A stretch of DNA of 64,000 bases from Archangium gephyra. Its GTDB lineage: Bacteria > Myxococcota > Myxococcia > Myxococcales > Myxococcaceae. Positions within the stretch are counted from its first letter, which is position 1. Every line of letters begins with the position of its first letter. Both the position numbers and the translations under genes were made by a program. Under the pieces are notes generated by a model. It worked only from the letters and a program-made list of their open reading frames with translations, was not told where the DNA came from and made no database searches. The DNA lies in the NCBI RefSeq assembly GCF_001027285.1, contig NZ_CP011509.1:7030501-7094500 (forward strand), read 5' to 3'. Below, one piece after another: positions 1 through 8,719 of this stretch.

Positions 1-98
1 TGTCCTTCTATCGCCGGTACCTTCACCAGCACGGCTTCCGCACCTTCCTCGGCGGCAAGTACGACCTGCTGCTGACGGCGATGCGCGGCGAGGGCTGA
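1..98 (+). CDS. C-terminal end of an unidentified protein (partial)
   Basis: The reading frame beginning at base 3 is open to a TGA at 96-98 and gives a 31-residue tail (starts SFYRRYLHQHGF, ends TAMRGEG). The aromatic and basic composition and the GC-rich third positions look like real coding sequence, but the piece is too short to assign a family. It runs towards the convergent gene that ends at 126, leaving a 27-base gap. Confidence 0.55.
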   Translation, partial: SFYRRYLHQHGFRTFLGGKYDLLLTAMRGEG

Positions 99-125
99 AG
101 GGCTGGGGTTGTTCGAGAAGCAGAC

Positions 126-1577
126 TCAGGGACTCTTCTTGCGACCACCCTTATGACAGGCCAGCCCAGTGGCGTCGAAAGGAATGGACTGTGTCTTGAG
201 CTGCTTCCCCGTGGCACGAGCGAAAGTGAGCAACTGTGTTTTCGTACCGCTTCCCTGCCCCAGGATGAGCAGATGGCCATCTTCGGTAACGTCCAGACCC
301 ATGATCCACCCATTGTACCCCTCGAGCTTGAGCTTCTCGGGGGTGGCACCACGCTTCAGCGCGAGGGTCGAGATCGAGTCCGTGGCGTGCCAGGCAAAAT
401 ACCCCTGGTCTCTCTGGACTGCCATCCTGGAGGCGTGAAGCTCGTGGTCGAGCGAGCACGAGCTTTCATGTCGCGCCGCGTCCTCGAAGGAATCGAACTG
501 GGCGAGCGCACGGCTGAAGCCATTGCCGGTGCTGTCGCCGTGGAGCATGACGAGCAGTCCATTGCGGTGGGAGGCGACCCCCTCACATGAAAGGGGGGCA
601 ATATCCACGCTTCCGTCAAGGAGGGAGATGCGCGCCAGGCCCCTCTCTCTGATACAGGCGTAGAGATAGTCACCCCGCCACGCCAGGGAGGAGGAATCGT
701 ATCGAGCGGCTCGCTCGATGGGCACTCCAGAGCACATCCGTCCACTGTCGAGCCCTAGTACGGTGGGAGTGTCGGAGTTGAGGGTCATGCAATAGGTCGA
801 CTCTTTCGCGAACTGTTCACACCCCCTGGGCAGCGTGGGTTTCTGACGATTGGACACCTTGTTCGCGGGCTTCAGGGTCCCTGGTTCGCCGACTTCGAAG
901 CTGACCGCCTCGTAACATCCCCGGAAGGAGGTGAGCTCTCGCCTGAAGAGACTCTCGGAGGCATTGACGAGTCTGGCGGAAGAGAGGGTCGGCCAATCAT
1001 AGCCGGTTGAGCCCAGACTTTTTTGGGATTGCTTGAAGCTTTGGAGCCCGACGGGGATACCCTCTGGAGCATTGATTCGCTGCTCCTCGAAGCCACTCAC
1101 GAGGATGCGCTCCACCTGGGCCCCTGGTGCGACCTGGACATTCCAGGTGGTTTGACTGTACGCGGAGAGCACGAGCACCGAGGAGCCAGGGCGCGTGACC
1201 CGCACCTGGACGCTCCTCTGATTATCAGCCCCCTTCTTCGCTTGATAGATGCCGATGACATGCAGTTGCGGCCCGGTTCCGGCGTTGTGTTCATACTGAA
1301 CATACCGGCCGCGCCCGCATTCATGGGGGCCGGAGGCATTGCCCCCGTCGAGAGTACCCCGTGTCGGTTGGGTCGTGAGGGGGGAGAAGTCTCCGCCCGA
1401 GGGACACCAGGACGAGGCATTGTCTCCGGTCGCGGGGGGGCGACTCCCCTTCGCAGGACGCTTGACTCCCGCGTCCTGGGGGCCCGCGTTCGCTCGAGGT
1501 GCCTGCAAGAACCCGACGAGAAACACCAGGCCGAGCAGTCGCGTGCCAGGCCAAGAAAGCTTGAACTTCATTCCCAT
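126..1577 (-). CDS. Secreted protein of unknown function
   Basis: This encodes 483 residues. The start at 1577 is chosen because a strong GGGAGGAG ribosome-binding site lies just upstream; a second in-frame ATG follows two codons later. Residues 1-32 form a Sec signal peptide (basic start, hydrophobic LLGLVFLVGFL, cleavage expected after RANA). The next ~40 residues are low-complexity and then the sequence becomes beta-rich. The C-terminal half (about 270-470) has repeated strand patterns such as LAWRGDYLYACI, NGLLVMLHGD and DVTEDGHLLILGQG, which resemble the blades of a beta-propeller. Several cysteines suggest disulfides in the cell envelope or outside the cell. No catalytic motif is visible. 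It is convergent with the partial gene at the window edge, and its upstream side faces the left end of the duplicated segment. The family is not recognised. Confidence 0.8.
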   Translation of the reverse strand: MGMKFKLSWPGTRLLGLVFLVGFLQAPRANAGPQDAGVKRPAKGSRPPATGDNASSWCPSGGDFSPLTTQPTRGTLDGGNASGPHECGRGRYVQYEHNAGTGPQLHVIGIYQAKKGADNQRSVQVRVTRPGSSVLVLSAYSQTTWNVQVAPGAQVERILVSGFEEQRINAPEGIPVGLQSFKQSQKSLGSTGYDWPTLSSARLVNASESLFRRELTSFRGCYEAVSFEVGEPGTLKPANKVSNRQKPTLPRGCEQFAKESTYCMTLNSDTPTVLGLDSGRMCSGVPIERAARYDSSSLAWRGDYLYACIRERGLARISLLDGSVDIAPLSCEGVASHRNGLLVMLHGDSTGNGFSRALAQFDSFEDAARHESSCSLDHELHASRMAVQRDQGYFAWHATDSISTLALKRGATPEKLKLEGYNGWIMGLDVTEDGHLLILGQGSGTKTQLLTFARATGKQLKTQSIPFDATGLACHKGGRKKSP

Positions 1578-1753
1578 GAAGAACTCCTCCCGTGCCGGAA
1601 GTAGACTCCCGGCGCACCGGACTTGCTACGCGTCTGTTCGTGTTTTGATCAGGAAGGACGCAGCCCTTCGAGATCCCTGGTCGAGCGTCCCGAGCGGGTA
1701 CGTGCCTTCCTTGCTCCAGGAGTGGGGCCTGCGCATCGGCTCGCTCACCTGCT

Positions 1754-2608
1754 ACGGGGCAAGCCCGCCTTACGCGGACCCTCTGTCCGCGCGCTGGCGC
1801 AGCTCGCTCCACGCTTGATTGAGCTTGCGCGTCTCCTCCGCGGCCAGCGCCTGGAGCTTCGGCCCCAGCTGCGCCACCTTGTCCGGGTGGTACTGGGTGA
1901 TGAGGGCCAGGTAGGCCTGCTTCACCTCGGCCAGGGGCGTGCCCGGCGCCACGCCGAGCACCTCCCAGGGGCTGTGGGGGGCGGGCCTCGCGGCAGCGGG
2001 CGGCTCGGGCTCTTCGGGCTCGGGGGGTTCTTCTTCCACGAGCGGCCTGGCCCCGAGCTCCTCCGCGCACGCCGTACACAGCAACAGCTCACGGGCTCCC
2101 GGCAGCGCGTAGTCGCCGAAGCAATCGCCACACACCATCCGCCGGCAGTGCTCGCAGCGCGCGGCGCAGTCGACCTGATCGAGCGAGGCCGCGCACGAGA
2201 AACACTCCTCGGGCAGCGGAGCCTCCTCGCCGCATGCAGTGCAGAAAGCCCAGGTGGGCTCGAGCTTCGCCTCGCACCCCGCGCACGCGGGCGCGCTCTC
2301 CTCGGTGGAGGGCCGCCAGCGCTGCGCCGTGGCGCACCAGGGGCAGTACGGCATCAGCCAGGCCACCTTGCCCTCGCACCGGCGGGAACGGCAGTCGAAG
2401 TCGAGTGCATAGCCCTCGGCGGAGTCCTGGGCTTCGTTCTCCTCCTCGAAGGACTCGCCGCAGGCCCAGCAGGCGTTGAAGGCCTCGTACGAGGGAGCTC
2501 CACACGCGTCGCACAGGGGGTTGCCGTGCTCGGCCTCCCATTCCAGCTCCAGGCCGCAGCACGGGCAGCACCGCATCCACCGGACCGCCCGAGGGTGCGT
2601 ACAGGCCG
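1754..2608. repeat. Left copy of ~855-bp direct repeat
   Basis: This segment is repeated almost perfectly at 8720-9574. Identity starts near the shared GGGGCAAGCC and stops abruptly after a shared GTACAGGCCG. I see only a handful of substitutions and one base of length difference near the left end. The right copy lies inside an intact gene, so this copy is probably the duplicate. Confidence 0.95.
1770..2576 (-). pseudogene. 5'-truncated copy of the zinc-ribbon/J-domain gene
   Basis: An open frame of 268 residues is nearly identical to the C-terminal two-thirds of the intact protein encoded at 8736-9869; differences include Tyr for His and Glu for Lys at single positions. It keeps several CxxC zinc pairs (for example CCPCCGLELEW, CWACGESF) and the C-terminal J-domain with its HPD motif (QYHPDKV). 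The first ~110 residues, the native start and the upstream operon genes are missing. Just past the repeat boundary at 2608 the frame meets a stop, so only an internal Met could start translation. It is most likely a non-functional duplicate, although an internally initiated J-domain fragment cannot be excluded. Confidence 0.85.
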
Positions 2609-2610
2609 TG

Positions 2611-2890
2611 GTCTACCCTCGCCACATCCGGAAAGAGGATGACTTCCGCAGGTTCTACAAAGAATTCTTTGATCCTTCATTCAAGCTCAAGGTCTCCCAT
2701 GAGTTCGCAACGCGGGAGAGCACCATCCCGATGCTGAGGCAGCCCGCCGCGCTCAAGCCGCGGGTGCTCGCCGTCATGCACGGATCCTTCTATCGCGGCG
2801 ACGGGCGCGACGCGCTCGAACGTCTCGCCCGGCGATTCGAGCAGCGCCTCCTCGCACGCGCCGCCTGGACAAGCGGAGCTCGGTCCGGTC
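2611..2890 (+). pseudogene. C-terminal remnant of a metallo-beta-lactamase-fold-like protein
   Basis: From 2611 the plus strand reads as convincing protein (starting VYPRHIRKEDDFRRFY, then ATRESTIPMLRQP, then LAVMHGSFYRGDG) without its own start codon. The first junction coincides exactly with the end of the direct repeat at 2608. The motif order recalls the C-terminal part of MBL-fold metallohydrolases, with an HG near the end. That family call is from memory and is weak. It is a decapitated gene fragment left where the duplication joined older sequence. Confidence 0.5.
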
Positions 2891-3661
2891 TCAGACGGGC
2901 GCCTGGGTGGTGATGGTGACGACAAGCGAGCCAACATTGTCGCCGAGGCCGGCACCGTACTGACCGTTGAGATCGTCGTTGATGCACAGCGACAGCATGC
3001 CCGACTGGCCCGGCATCACGTTCTGCGAGGTGCCGACCAGGAAGGGCGCATTGTCGCCGATCTTCCCGATCAGCGCGCCCTCCGGCGCACCCGGCAGGGT
3101 ATAGCCGGGCCTCGCCGTGTAACCGGGATTGCCATTCGCGCCGCACATTCCGGTCGCGGGATTGGCCGTCCACGAGCCGCTGGTGCAGATTATCGCCGTC
3201 AACTGCTGGCCGGTGACGGTGACGCCGGTCGCCTGCCACACCTGGTTGGACTGGACGGTGACGGTCGCGGGGTAGAGAATGTTGACCGCGCCCTGTGCGT
3301 CGCCCGCCGAAAAGTCACAGCCCGTCAGCGCATTGTACATGTCCGCCTGTCGGGTGTTGGGGAGCCCCGCCTGAACGGCTTGGGCGACGCCCAGCGCCGA
3401 CAGCTTCGGAAATTGGGTGTGGATGATGCTCGCCAGCTCCGCCGGCTTCAGGGCGGTGCCGAACGCCGCGGCGAGGGCCATCGAGAGATCGTCCGCAGCG
3501 ATTTCCGCGGCGCCGATGGGGTCGAGCGCCTCGGAGGCGGTCCGTGCCTCGGCGGAGGAAGGCTGGCGTTCACCCATGAGCGCGGCGGCGGCGGCGCTGG
3601 GGGACATTCCCGTCCCCTTGTACGCAGACAGACGTTCGACGAGCACAGAATTGGCGGGCAT
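2891..3661 (-). CDS. LecA (PA-IL)-like lectin-domain protein
   Basis: The product is 256 residues, starting at the ATG at 3661, which has GGAGA eight bases upstream; the longer frame to 3712 has no better site. Residues 1-115 are helical and carry a degenerate version of the repeat found at the C-terminus of the neighbouring 1330-aa protein (HTQFPKLSALGVAQAVQAG). Residues ~118-256 resemble the galactose-binding, calcium-dependent PA-IL/LecA lectin fold: GALIGKIGDNAPFLVG matches the GALVMKIG region, and LCINDDLNGQYG with GDNVGSLVVTI matches the calcium loop and last strand, keeping the Asn-Asp and Asp-Asn positions. There is no signal peptide. It lies 47 bases after the large neighbour on the same strand, probably in one operon, so the two may act on the same sugar-coated surface. 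Sugar specificity cannot be read from the sequence. Confidence 0.75.
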   Translation of the reverse strand: MPANSVLVERLSAYKGTGMSPSAAAAALMGERQPSSAEARTASEALDPIGAAEIAADDLSMALAAAFGTALKPAELASIIHTQFPKLSALGVAQAVQAGLPNTRQADMYNALTGCDFSAGDAQGAVNILYPATVTVQSNQVWQATGVTVTGQQLTAIICTSGSWTANPATGMCGANGNPGYTARPGYTLPGAPEGALIGKIGDNAPFLVGTSQNVMPGQSGMLSLCINDDLNGQYGAGLGDNVGSLVVTITTQAPV

Positions 3662-3708
3662 GGGAAATCTCCATCGCAAGTATAAAGGTGGAACGAAGCA
3701 TAAGCCAC

Positions 3709-4410
3709 TCACGGATAAGCCTGGGCCAGCGCCGTCGCCATCTGGGCGGGGGTGATCGATGGGAAGGCGGTGTGGAGGCCGGCCGCGGTAGCGGTGGCGG
3801 GATAGCCGCCCTGGGCCATCGCGGCGGCCAGCGCTTCGACCGTGAGGGTCGGGAAGGCCTGGATCAATTGCTGGCCGCAGGCGGCGCCGTCGACATTGCC
3901 GCTGAAGCAGCTCCGTGCCAGCTCCTCCGGAGTCTGCGGCGCCGGCGGATAGGCCTGCGCCAGAGCCTGGGCCATCTCGACGGGGGTGATCGACGGGAAG
4001 GCGGCGTGGAGGCCGGCCGCGGTGGCGGCGGCGGCATAGCCGCCTTCGGCCATGGCGGCTGCCAGCGTCTTGGCGGTCAGCGTCGGGAAGGCCTGAATCA
4101 ACCGCTGGCCGCAGCCGGCGCCGTCGACATTGCCGCTGAAGCAGCTTCGCGCCAGCTCCTCCGGAGTCTGCGGCGCCGGCGGATAGGCCTGCGCCAGAGC
4201 CTGGGCCATCTCGACGGGGGTGATCGACGGGAAGGCGGTGTGGAGGCCGGCCGCGGTGGCGGCGGCGGCATAGCCGCCTTCGGCCATGGCGGCTGCCAGC
4301 GTCTTGGCGGTCAGCGTCGGGAAGGCCTGAATCAACCGCTGGCCGCAGCCGGCGCCGTCGACATTGCCGCTGAAGCAGCTCCGCGCCAGTTCCTCGGGCG
4401 TCTGAGCCGA
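3709..4410. repeat. Three tandem 234-bp coding repeats
   Basis: The 3' end of the 1330-aa gene is three head-to-tail 234-bp units (78 codons). The middle and 5' units are almost identical at the DNA level, while the unit at 3709-3942 has diverged. High identity points to recent unit duplication or gene conversion. Confidence 0.9.
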
Positions 4411-7400
4411 CGCGACGGTGACGCTTTCGGGGCTGCTCAACGGACCGGCGACGGTCTGTCCCGGGCCGTCGGCGGGTATTGCCTGCACCGCGATCATCCA
4501 GATGCCAACGGCCACGGGAGTCGGCAGCGTGATGCTGCCGCTCTGGCTCTCTCCTGAAACGGCGGGAACGGCTTGCGATCCGGTCGCGCCGTCGGGACTT
4601 GTCCAGGCGAGTGCATAGGAGCCGGCGCCGGCAACGCTGTCCCAGGTGGCGTCAATGGCGGTCGTCGTCGCACTGGCGGCGAGGCCGGCCGGGGCGGGCA
4701 GCCGAGTCAGGGCCAGCGGCGCCGAGGCCGTGCTCGGAATGGTTCCGGCGCCGCCCACCGCCGTCACCGCCACCGCATAGGCGCCCGCCAGATCGGTGGG
4801 GATAAAGCGCAGCGTCGCGTTCGGCGTTTGAGTGGTGACGGTAGCGCTTTTGCCACCGGACAGGTCCACGACATAGCCAGTGGCGCCGGTGACCGCCTTC
4901 CAGCTGATCTCGATCGCGACGTCGGGGGCGGTCGCCGCTGCTGGCTGGCCGGTCAGCCCGACGGGCGCCGCGAGGCGGGTGAGAGTGAGCTGCGCGGGCG
5001 GGCTCGGAACGGTCGCGGCGCCACCCGTTGCCGCCACGGCGACGATATAGTCGCCGGCCGGATCCGTGGGGGTGAAGCTCAGCGTGATGCTCGGGCTCAG
5101 GCTGGTCGGGCTCTCGCTCTTGCCGCCCGAGACCGACACGGCATAGCCGGTGGCGCCAGCGACCGCCGTCCAGCTGATCTCTACCGCGACATCGGGAGCC
5201 GTCGCGGGTGCAGGGCGGCTCGCCAGGTTCGTCGGCGCCGCCAGGAAGCTGACAGAAGTGGTCGAGGCCGGCGAGTCTCCGGCCGGATTGCTGGCGACGA
5301 CCGCGATGGTGCAAACCGTCGGCAGTGGCGTCGGCGGCTGGATGTTGGTGAAGGTGTAGGCACTGGAGTTGTAGGGCAGCGGTCCGCTGCCGCCCATCGA
5401 CCCGCCTGGACCAGTCAATGTCGCCGTGTAGTTCTGCCCGCCGCTGCTCAGCAGCCACTGGGCCGTGATCGCCGAGCCGCTGATCGACGCCGTGAGGTTG
5501 GCTGGAGCGGCCGGCGGCGAGTTCCGGCCACCGCCACCGCCACCGCCACCGCCACCGCCACCGCCACCGCCACCGTGCGAACTGGAGCTCGCGGCGACCA
5601 CCGTCGCCACGGCGACTCCGGCCGTGCCCAGCGCGCTCCCGGCCGCCGCGGCACCGGCTTCGGCGGCGGCGCCGACGGCGCCATCCGCGAGCCCTTCGCA
5701 GATCAAGGTCGCGGCATAGGCGACGGCCTTCCGACCCGCGAACAGCACCAGGAAGTTGGCGATTGCGTCGGGGTTCGCGAGCAGCGCCTCGACGAACGAC
5801 TGCGCCGCCGCGCCGATCGCGTTGGCGATCACCGTCCACAGGTAATGGGGGCTGCCGGAATCCAGATTGACGCTGTTCGGGATCGGTATCACCAGTGCAT
5901 TCGGCAAGGTGACGGTGGCGAACGCCGTTCCGGAGAAGCTCAGCGTGTAGCTGATCGAAAGCGAGAGGCTCAAGCCGCCGCTTCCGGAGCTGAAGCTCGG
6001 CGATATCTTGTAGCTCTGGCCGAGGAGGTTCGTCAGCAGGAAATCCGCGATCTGGCCGCAATTGCCGCTCCCGGCATCGGCCAGCTTCTTCAATTCGGAG
6101 AAGAAGTCGATGAGATCGTCCAGCGCCTGTATATCGGGCCAGTTGGTGATCCTGAAGCCCTGGGCGCTGCTGTAGCTGAAGCCCAGCTGGTCGGAGGCCT
6201 TGAGGAGGGGAGGGTAATCCTTCGCCGGGCTGAGGGAAGCGGTGACCAGGAGTTTGCCAGCGTCGTCCCTGGTCGCGGCGACCGTGGCATTGATGCCGAA
6301 ATTCTCCTGGAAGAAGAGCAGCGCCCCCGTGAAGCTCATCGTGCCGCTGTTGCCGGCCGTGCTGATCGAGAGCTTCGGGCCTTGTGCGGCATTCTCCTGC
6401 CGCGTGATCCGAAGGACATAGATGTCGATCGGATTGGCGATGTCGATCGAAGCCGTCACTCCTTTGTTGTTGACGACGACGGTGCCCGCGACGTCGATCG
6501 TGTCGAGGAGGCTGAGTTCGAAGAAGGCGGAGAGGTTGAACCCCTTCGCGAAGGTGACGCTGGTCGGGCTGCTCGGGACCGGAGCGGACGCGCTGCTTCC
6601 CCCACCCGAGGCCGGCTGCGTGCCCGAATCGGCCGGAACGGGCAGCAAGGTCGGCCCCGTTCCGTCGTTCGACAGCGTCAGGGTGAGCGGCGCGTCGCTG
6701 TTGTTGTAATAGACCTGCGCTCCCGCTTGGAGCGTGAGGTCGACGAGGCTGCTCGGCCAGCTCGCCCCGGGAATGCACTGCTCGAAGAGCGTGCTGATCG
6801 ACGCCGACTGGGTGAAGACGACGCTCGCCAGAACGGGCGTCGTGCTCTGCATATAGAGCAGGCCGGTAAACTGCAGACTTGCGAAACTGCAATTGCCGCG
6901 AAGCATGAATTGCGCGGCACTCTTGTTTTTTCCGTACGGATAATAGAGGTTGAACTTGACGTCGGTGAACGAAATTTTCGGGAACTCGCCCCCGAACAGT
7001 GATTTGAGATTCGCGGTGCCCTTTGCGGCGACGTTGGCGGTGACCGCTTGAACTCCACTGTCGGAGAGGACCGAACCGGAAAACGTGAAATTGCTGCCGA
7101 AGACGGAGACGTCGATTTCGCCGACGGCGGCGATGCGCTTAGAATTCTCGATGCTGTAACTGACGATGACGTCACGGAACGTGAAGATGTCGAAGAGGCT
7201 GAACGATCCGGACAGCGCGATCGTATACTTCGCCGCCTTGATCGCTTTAGCGGCTTGCAAGTTCGCGAAGGTGGCGGCAAGCGACAACTGGCTGCCGCTC
7301 GCCACGCCGATGTCGACAAGGCTCCCGAACAAGCCGCCGTCGCCGTTGCTCCCGCCGAGGTCCACGGTCAGCCAGAAGCTGGTCGTATCCGTGACCGGCG

Positions 7401-7701
7401 TGGCGGCGCTCGCCACCGTCGCCGGGACAGGCGATTGCGGAAAGATGCTGCCCAGGGTCGCTTGCCGCGCGCCGGCGGCCGCCGAGTAGGTGAAGAAGCC
7501 GGCGGAGGCGACGTTCAGCGAAGCCTTGCCGAGGCCGAGATCGAACGCCTCGTTCAACGCCGCGAGGACGTCGAAATTTCTGATCTCGGCGTAGATAAGG
7601 CTGTAGCTTCCGCAGAGCTCAAGCCTGCAGTCTGTCGTGAAACCTAGCCTACTTCCGAAGATCTCGGAAAACTGAAAGGCTCCGCTGATACCGATGCGCA
7701 T
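3709..7701 (-). CDS. 1330-aa multidomain protein: beta-rich region, Gly linker, Fn3-like domains, three 78-aa repeats
   Basis: Residues 1-640 are beta-rich and repetitive in style (many FSGSF, TFSGSV, FTGALLFF strands). An alanine-rich hydrophobic stretch at ~640-705 is followed by a run of about 16 glycines at ~710-725. Residues ~730-1090 hold three or four Fn3/Ig-like modules (ISWTAVAGATGYAVSV, ISWKAVTGATGYVVDL, ATWDSVAGAGSYALAW). Residues ~1097-1330 are three 78-residue repeats beginning TPEELARSCFSGNVDG. No classical signal peptide is visible, so export (if any) would be by another route. The style (wording of Fn3 modules, GAT/GAC-Ala mix, less extreme GC in the 5' part) differs from the flanking myxobacterial genes, which suggests transfer. 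It sits between the small gene at 7774 and the lectin gene. An adhesin or self-assembling surface protein is a guess. Confidence 0.8.
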   Translation of the reverse strand: MRIGISGAFQFSEIFGSRLGFTTDCRLELCGSYSLIYAEIRNFDVLAALNEAFDLGLGKASLNVASAGFFTYSAAAGARQATLGSIFPQSPVPATVASAATPVTDTTSFWLTVDLGGSNGDGGLFGSLVDIGVASGSQLSLAATFANLQAAKAIKAAKYTIALSGSFSLFDIFTFRDVIVSYSIENSKRIAAVGEIDVSVFGSNFTFSGSVLSDSGVQAVTANVAAKGTANLKSLFGGEFPKISFTDVKFNLYYPYGKNKSAAQFMLRGNCSFASLQFTGLLYMQSTTPVLASVVFTQSASISTLFEQCIPGASWPSSLVDLTLQAGAQVYYNNSDAPLTLTLSNDGTGPTLLPVPADSGTQPASGGGSSASAPVPSSPTSVTFAKGFNLSAFFELSLLDTIDVAGTVVVNNKGVTASIDIANPIDIYVLRITRQENAAQGPKLSISTAGNSGTMSFTGALLFFQENFGINATVAATRDDAGKLLVTASLSPAKDYPPLLKASDQLGFSYSSAQGFRITNWPDIQALDDLIDFFSELKKLADAGSGNCGQIADFLLTNLLGQSYKISPSFSSGSGGLSLSLSISYTLSFSGTAFATVTLPNALVIPIPNSVNLDSGSPHYLWTVIANAIGAAAQSFVEALLANPDAIANFLVLFAGRKAVAYAATLICEGLADGAVGAAAEAGAAAAGSALGTAGVAVATVVAASSSSHGGGGGGGGGGGGGGGGRNSPPAAPANLTASISGSAITAQWLLSSGGQNYTATLTGPGGSMGGSGPLPYNSSAYTFTNIQPPTPLPTVCTIAVVASNPAGDSPASTTSVSFLAAPTNLASRPAPATAPDVAVEISWTAVAGATGYAVSVSGGKSESPTSLSPSITLSFTPTDPAGDYIVAVAATGGAATVPSPPAQLTLTRLAAPVGLTGQPAAATAPDVAIEISWKAVTGATGYVVDLSGGKSATVTTQTPNATLRFIPTDLAGAYAVAVTAVGGAGTIPSTASAPLALTRLPAPAGLAASATTTAIDATWDSVAGAGSYALAWTSPDGATGSQAVPAVSGESQSGSITLPTPVAVGIWMIAVQAIPADGPGQTVAGPLSSPESVTVASAQTPEELARSCFSGNVDGAGCGQRLIQAFPTLTAKTLAAAMAEGGYAAAATAAGLHTAFPSITPVEMAQALAQAYPPAPQTPEELARSCFSGNVDGAGCGQRLIQAFPTLTAKTLAAAMAEGGYAAAATAAGLHAAFPSITPVEMAQALAQAYPPAPQTPEELARSCFSGNVDGAACGQQLIQAFPTLTVEALAAAMAQGGYPATATAAGLHTAFPSITPAQMATALAQAYP
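5524..5575. repeat. CCACCG simple repeat encoding a poly-glycine linker
   Basis: About eight CCACCG units on the plus strand encode a run of glycines on the minus strand, joining the beta-rich part of the 1330-aa protein to its Fn3-like modules. Such a hexamer run is prone to slippage in whole-codon steps and so to in-frame length change. Confidence 0.9.
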
Positions 7702-7773
7702 CGAAGCACTCTTCTGCAGCGGCTGCCGGAATAGCGTGGCCCGGCGCGGGCGGTCCGAAGCGCTGCATCAGGC

Positions 7774-8112
7774 TCAGGTGAACTGCTTCGTCGTCTGATT
7801 GTAGTTGCCTTCGGCGACCTGCACATTCAGCGCCTGAACGATGTTGCTTCCGGCCGTGGCGTTAATCAGATCGGTCGGCGGCGCAACCGCGACGAAGACC
7901 TGATTGGTCGCGCCGACCGCGACGGTGAGGAGCGTCGTCGGAGTCGGCGGCGTCGTCGGCGGGTTTTGCCCGGTTGTGGGCGTCTGAACTGAGGTGACCT
8001 GGAACAGGAACGGCTCCGTTGCGGTCGGCGCCGAGGTTGGGAGATTCATGTTCGCGGTATAGGTGGTGCCCTCGATATTGAACGCGGCGTTGAGTTGCAC
8101 GGCGATCGGCAT
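7774..8112 (-). CDS. Small protein of unknown function, first gene of the island operon
   Basis: The product is 112 residues. The start at 8112 is fixed by a textbook GGAGGT six bases before the ATG. The protein is rich in Thr, Pro, Val and Asn with alternating strand-like segments (TVAVGATNQVFVAV, NIVQALNVQVAEGNY) and a Thr/Pro hinge (TTPPTPTT). There is no signal peptide, no cysteine and no catalytic motif, so a small beta-sandwich is plausible. It is followed after ~70 bases by the 1330-aa gene on the same strand and has the strongest ribosome-binding site of the three, so it is probably made in excess. The family is not recognised. Confidence 0.65.
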   Translation of the reverse strand: MPIAVQLNAAFNIEGTTYTANMNLPTSAPTATEPFLFQVTSVQTPTTGQNPPTTPPTPTTLLTVAVGATNQVFVAVAPPTDLINATAGSNIVQALNVQVAEGNYNQTTKQFT

Positions 8113-8719
8113 TGAAACCTCCAACATGGATGTTGAAAACGGACTGCTTTGTCAGTGCCCCCGAGTCGCACCCGCGACCAATTAGGCATTAATCAAGAAG
8201 AACATGCCTCGAGTGTTCGGACAAGCCCCTCCGCGACAAATGGTCAGGTTCAGCCTTGTCACACACTCGTCCATTCCCCCTGGCGGAGGCAGAGCCGAGG
8301 TGCCCCGGACCTTGTCGAGGGGCTGGCCAAGGCGCACATGACCAGCCACCTGCCTGGCCCCTGAGGGGAGCGCGGCCAGCGGCCCTCCTCGGCCCCTCTG
8401 CACCAGCCCTCACTCGCGACAGTCCTTCTCTTGGCCCTATGCGTTGAGCCGCAAGCAGATTGAGGAGTTCGTTCCCGGCGGCGTGGGCGGCCGAAGAAAA
8501 AGGCAGACGGAGCGGGTACGTCGAAGCCAGGGGTGAAGAAGAAGAGTTGAGCCGAGAGAGATTCGGCCCGGGTGGCGCAGGTGCCGGCCGAGGCTGTGTG
8601 GCTGGCCTTGTTCCAGCAAGGTGTGCCTTTAACGGCTGAAGTGACTGGGTAGTACCAAGAAGGCGTTTTGCCTCGGAATAGCGCTCCAGCCAGGGACATA
8701 ACCCTACTGTCCACGCAAC
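8113..8719. other. ~600-bp stretch without a recognisable gene
   Basis: This lies between the start of the small island gene and the right copy of the direct repeat. Every frame is either short or lacks coding character. The GGAGGT of the small gene is at its left edge, so its promoter should be here. A short frame near 8470-8550 gives a basic RRRGRPKKK stretch reminiscent of an AT-hook or transposase edge, but nothing around it supports a gene. Confidence 0.6.

Noticed and set aside
8113-8719. Possible small DNA-binding or transposase gene (RRRGRPKKK)
   Set aside because: No start, no length and no supporting context; the stretch is not protein-like before or after it.
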